This document shows positions 4,525 to 5,416 of a stretch of 5,416 bases of DNA, in pieces; positions within the stretch are counted from its first letter, which is position 1; each line of letters begins with the position of its first letter. Made by a program: the position numbers and the translations under genes. Origin of the DNA: SAR324 cluster bacterium (GTDB lineage Bacteria > SAR324 > JACQKK01). Under the pieces are notes generated by a model. The model did not search any database and was not told the DNA's origin. It saw only the letters and a list, made by a program, of their open reading frames with translations. The stretch covers positions 1-5,416 of the forward strand of contig JAPUJL010000343.1 of NCBI GenBank assembly GCA_027296185.1. The letters are read 5' to 3'.

Positions 4525-5319
4525 TCAGAAAGAGAGCAGCGCGGTTTCGCCGCCAGCGTCCAGCCGCAACACCGCCCGTTTCGAAAACCAGTCCGGGACG
4601 ATGCGCAGGAATCCCCGGCCCGTGCCGGACGGAAGCGTCTCGTCGCGGTGGAAATGGCCGATGAAGAACCCGTCCAGCCCCGGGGTGACGGCTTGGGCAA
4701 AGGCGCTCACCTCGGCGGCGGGATAGCGGATCTTGATCTCCCGGTTGGTCCTGGCCAGCGCCCCTTCCAGCCACACGGCGATTCCGCGGGCCACCGGCCC
4801 CGGCATGGCCCGAAAGGCGCCGGACACCAGCCGTCCCCGGGAAAACCGGCGCCAGCGGAGGTATTGCCGGTCGCCGCGGTTGACCACGTCCCCATGAGTG
4901 AGGCCGTAGCGCCTTCCGCCCCACTCGACGACACACATCCCGTGCACCACGTGATCGAAGGGGAGGCCCAGGTCCTGCACCGCCGCATCCGAGCGGGGCA
5001 AAAGGAACTCCCGGTTGCCCACCACGAACACAATCTCGCTGCCCGCCTCCCGTAGGCGGCGGAAGCCCTCGATCACTGCCCGCACGTCGGAATTCCAATA
5101 CTTGGGCAGGGCGAGCCAGACCTTGAACAGGTCCCCCAGAAAAACGATCGCCCGGGCCTCGGGCAGTTGGCCGAGCATGGCCAGAAACGGTTCCGGGGCG
5201 GCACGGGCATCGCCCAGGTGAGCGTCGGCGATCAGGTAAACATAACCGTCCGCGCCGCCCACGGAGAATTCCGGCGCCTCGGCGAGCATCGCGCCCCAAT
5301 CGGGCATCCAGGGTTTCAT
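4525..5319 (-). CDS. LpxH-like calcineurin-type metallophosphoesterase
   Basis: Predicted dinuclear-metal phosphoesterase of the LpxH (UDP-2,3-diacylglucosamine diphosphatase) branch, which in Gram-negative bacteria makes lipid X for lipid A at the inner membrane. With Met at 5319 as residue 1 (264 residues; E. coli LpxH is ~240), the motifs are in order: DAH (32-34), GDLF (62-65), GNRE (101-104), HGD (142-144) and GHFH (221-224). All expected metal ligands are present. The LpxH-like lid is recognisable at 'GDRQYLRWRRF' (149-159), and the 'AMPGPVARGIAVWLEGALARTNREIK' stretch (171-196) resembles LpxH's basic amphipathic helices. Divergence: the GDD usual after GDLFxxW is absent (66-78), and GNRD is GNRE. 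A different nucleotide- or lipid-type substrate is therefore possible, and no gene symbol is given. The start is uncertain: in-frame ATGs occur at 5367, 5319 and 5307, none with a good Shine-Dalgarno, and the frame stays open to the right edge. It converges with the J-protein gene. Confidence 0.8.
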   Translation of the reverse strand: MKPWMPDWGAMLAEAPEFSVGGADGYVYLIADAHLGDARAAPEPFLAMLGQLPEARAIVFLGDLFKVWLALPKYWNSDVRAVIEGFRRLREAGSEIVFVVGNREFLLPRSDAAVQDLGLPFDHVVHGMCVVEWGGRRYGLTHGDVVNRGDRQYLRWRRFSRGRLVSGAFRAMPGPVARGIAVWLEGALARTNREIKIRYPAAEVSAFAQAVTPGLDGFFIGHFHRDETLPSGTGRGFLRIVPDWFSKRAVLRLDAGGETALLSF

Positions 5320-5368
5320 GGGCGTCCGGGTGATGGGGCTCGACGGGGTGGGCCGAGCCCTCCCCATT

Positions 5369-5390
5369 CCGGCGCCGGGCGTCGCGCCGG
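5369..5390. repeat. 7-bp inverted repeat upstream of the phosphoesterase gene
   Basis: CCGGCGC (5369-5375) and GCGCCGG (5384-5390) are perfect inverted arms with an 8-nt spacer, 50 bp upstream of the chosen start at 5319. It could be an operator or leader hairpin, but GC palindromes are common at this base composition and the flanking region is cut by the window edge. Confidence 0.25.
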
Positions 5391-5416
5391 CAGTTGCTCC
5401 CTCCGGCGGGCCGCGA

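Noticed and set aside
3627..4700. Minus-strand open frame of 357 codons antisense to the J-protein gene
   Set aside because: It covers a clear J domain on the other strand, crosses the convergent junction, and is Arg/Leu/Pro/Ala-rich without motifs.
4337..5299. Minus-strand open frame of 320 codons in another frame over the phosphoesterase gene
   Set aside because: The frame used for the phosphoesterase contains all calcineurin-type motifs; this frame contains none.

Overview
The window is G+C-rich by eye, with densely packed genes on both strands and codon use strongly biased to G/C third positions. An LpxH-like phosphoesterase (lipid A pathway family) and a class C J-domain protein point to a Gram-negative bacterium, probably a high-GC proteobacterium. 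I cannot place it more precisely from sequence alone. I see no rRNA, tRNA, transposase, CRISPR array or phage gene.

Layout, left to right. (1) 1-338 (+) is the C-terminal end of a HEAT-repeat-like protein that begins outside the window. (2) 425-868 and 902-1711 (-) are a two-gene unit of unrecognised, largely helical proteins; the downstream one has a strong Shine-Dalgarno. (3) 1886-2896 (+) is the most notable gene. It encodes a stand-alone catalytic domain of the eukaryotic-type (class I, PDEase_I) 3',5'-cyclic-nucleotide phosphodiesterase family, with the metal ligands, catalytic histidine and invariant glutamine all in place. A good sigma70-like promoter lies directly upstream. (4) 2904-3512 (-) is a DEDDy-type 3'-5' exonuclease/RNase H-fold protein ending in a sliding-clamp-binding-like peptide; it converges on the phosphodiesterase gene with only 7 bp between stop codons. 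(5) 3636-4433 (+) is a J-domain co-chaperone with a basic, low-complexity C-terminal half. (6) 4525-5319 (-) is a calcineurin-like metallophosphoesterase related to LpxH.

The genes are arranged mostly as convergent and divergent pairs rather than as one operon. The only likely co-transcribed pair is 902-1711 followed by 425-868. The divergent interval 1712-1885 carries an 8+8 bp inverted repeat, a tetraloop hairpin and the promoter facing the phosphodiesterase gene, so it is the likeliest regulatory region. The divergent interval 3513-3635 holds the start signals of the exonuclease and J-protein genes and two short hairpins. Convergent gaps 339-424 and 4434-4524 contain possible, T-poor terminator-like structures.

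The functions are diverse: cyclic-nucleotide turnover, DNA processing, chaperone and envelope lipid or other phosphoester hydrolysis. I see no evidence that the window encodes one coordinated multi-gene system. The best candidates for something little described are the bacterial class I phosphodiesterase, possibly together with its divergent unknown gene pair, and the small clamp-tethered exonuclease.
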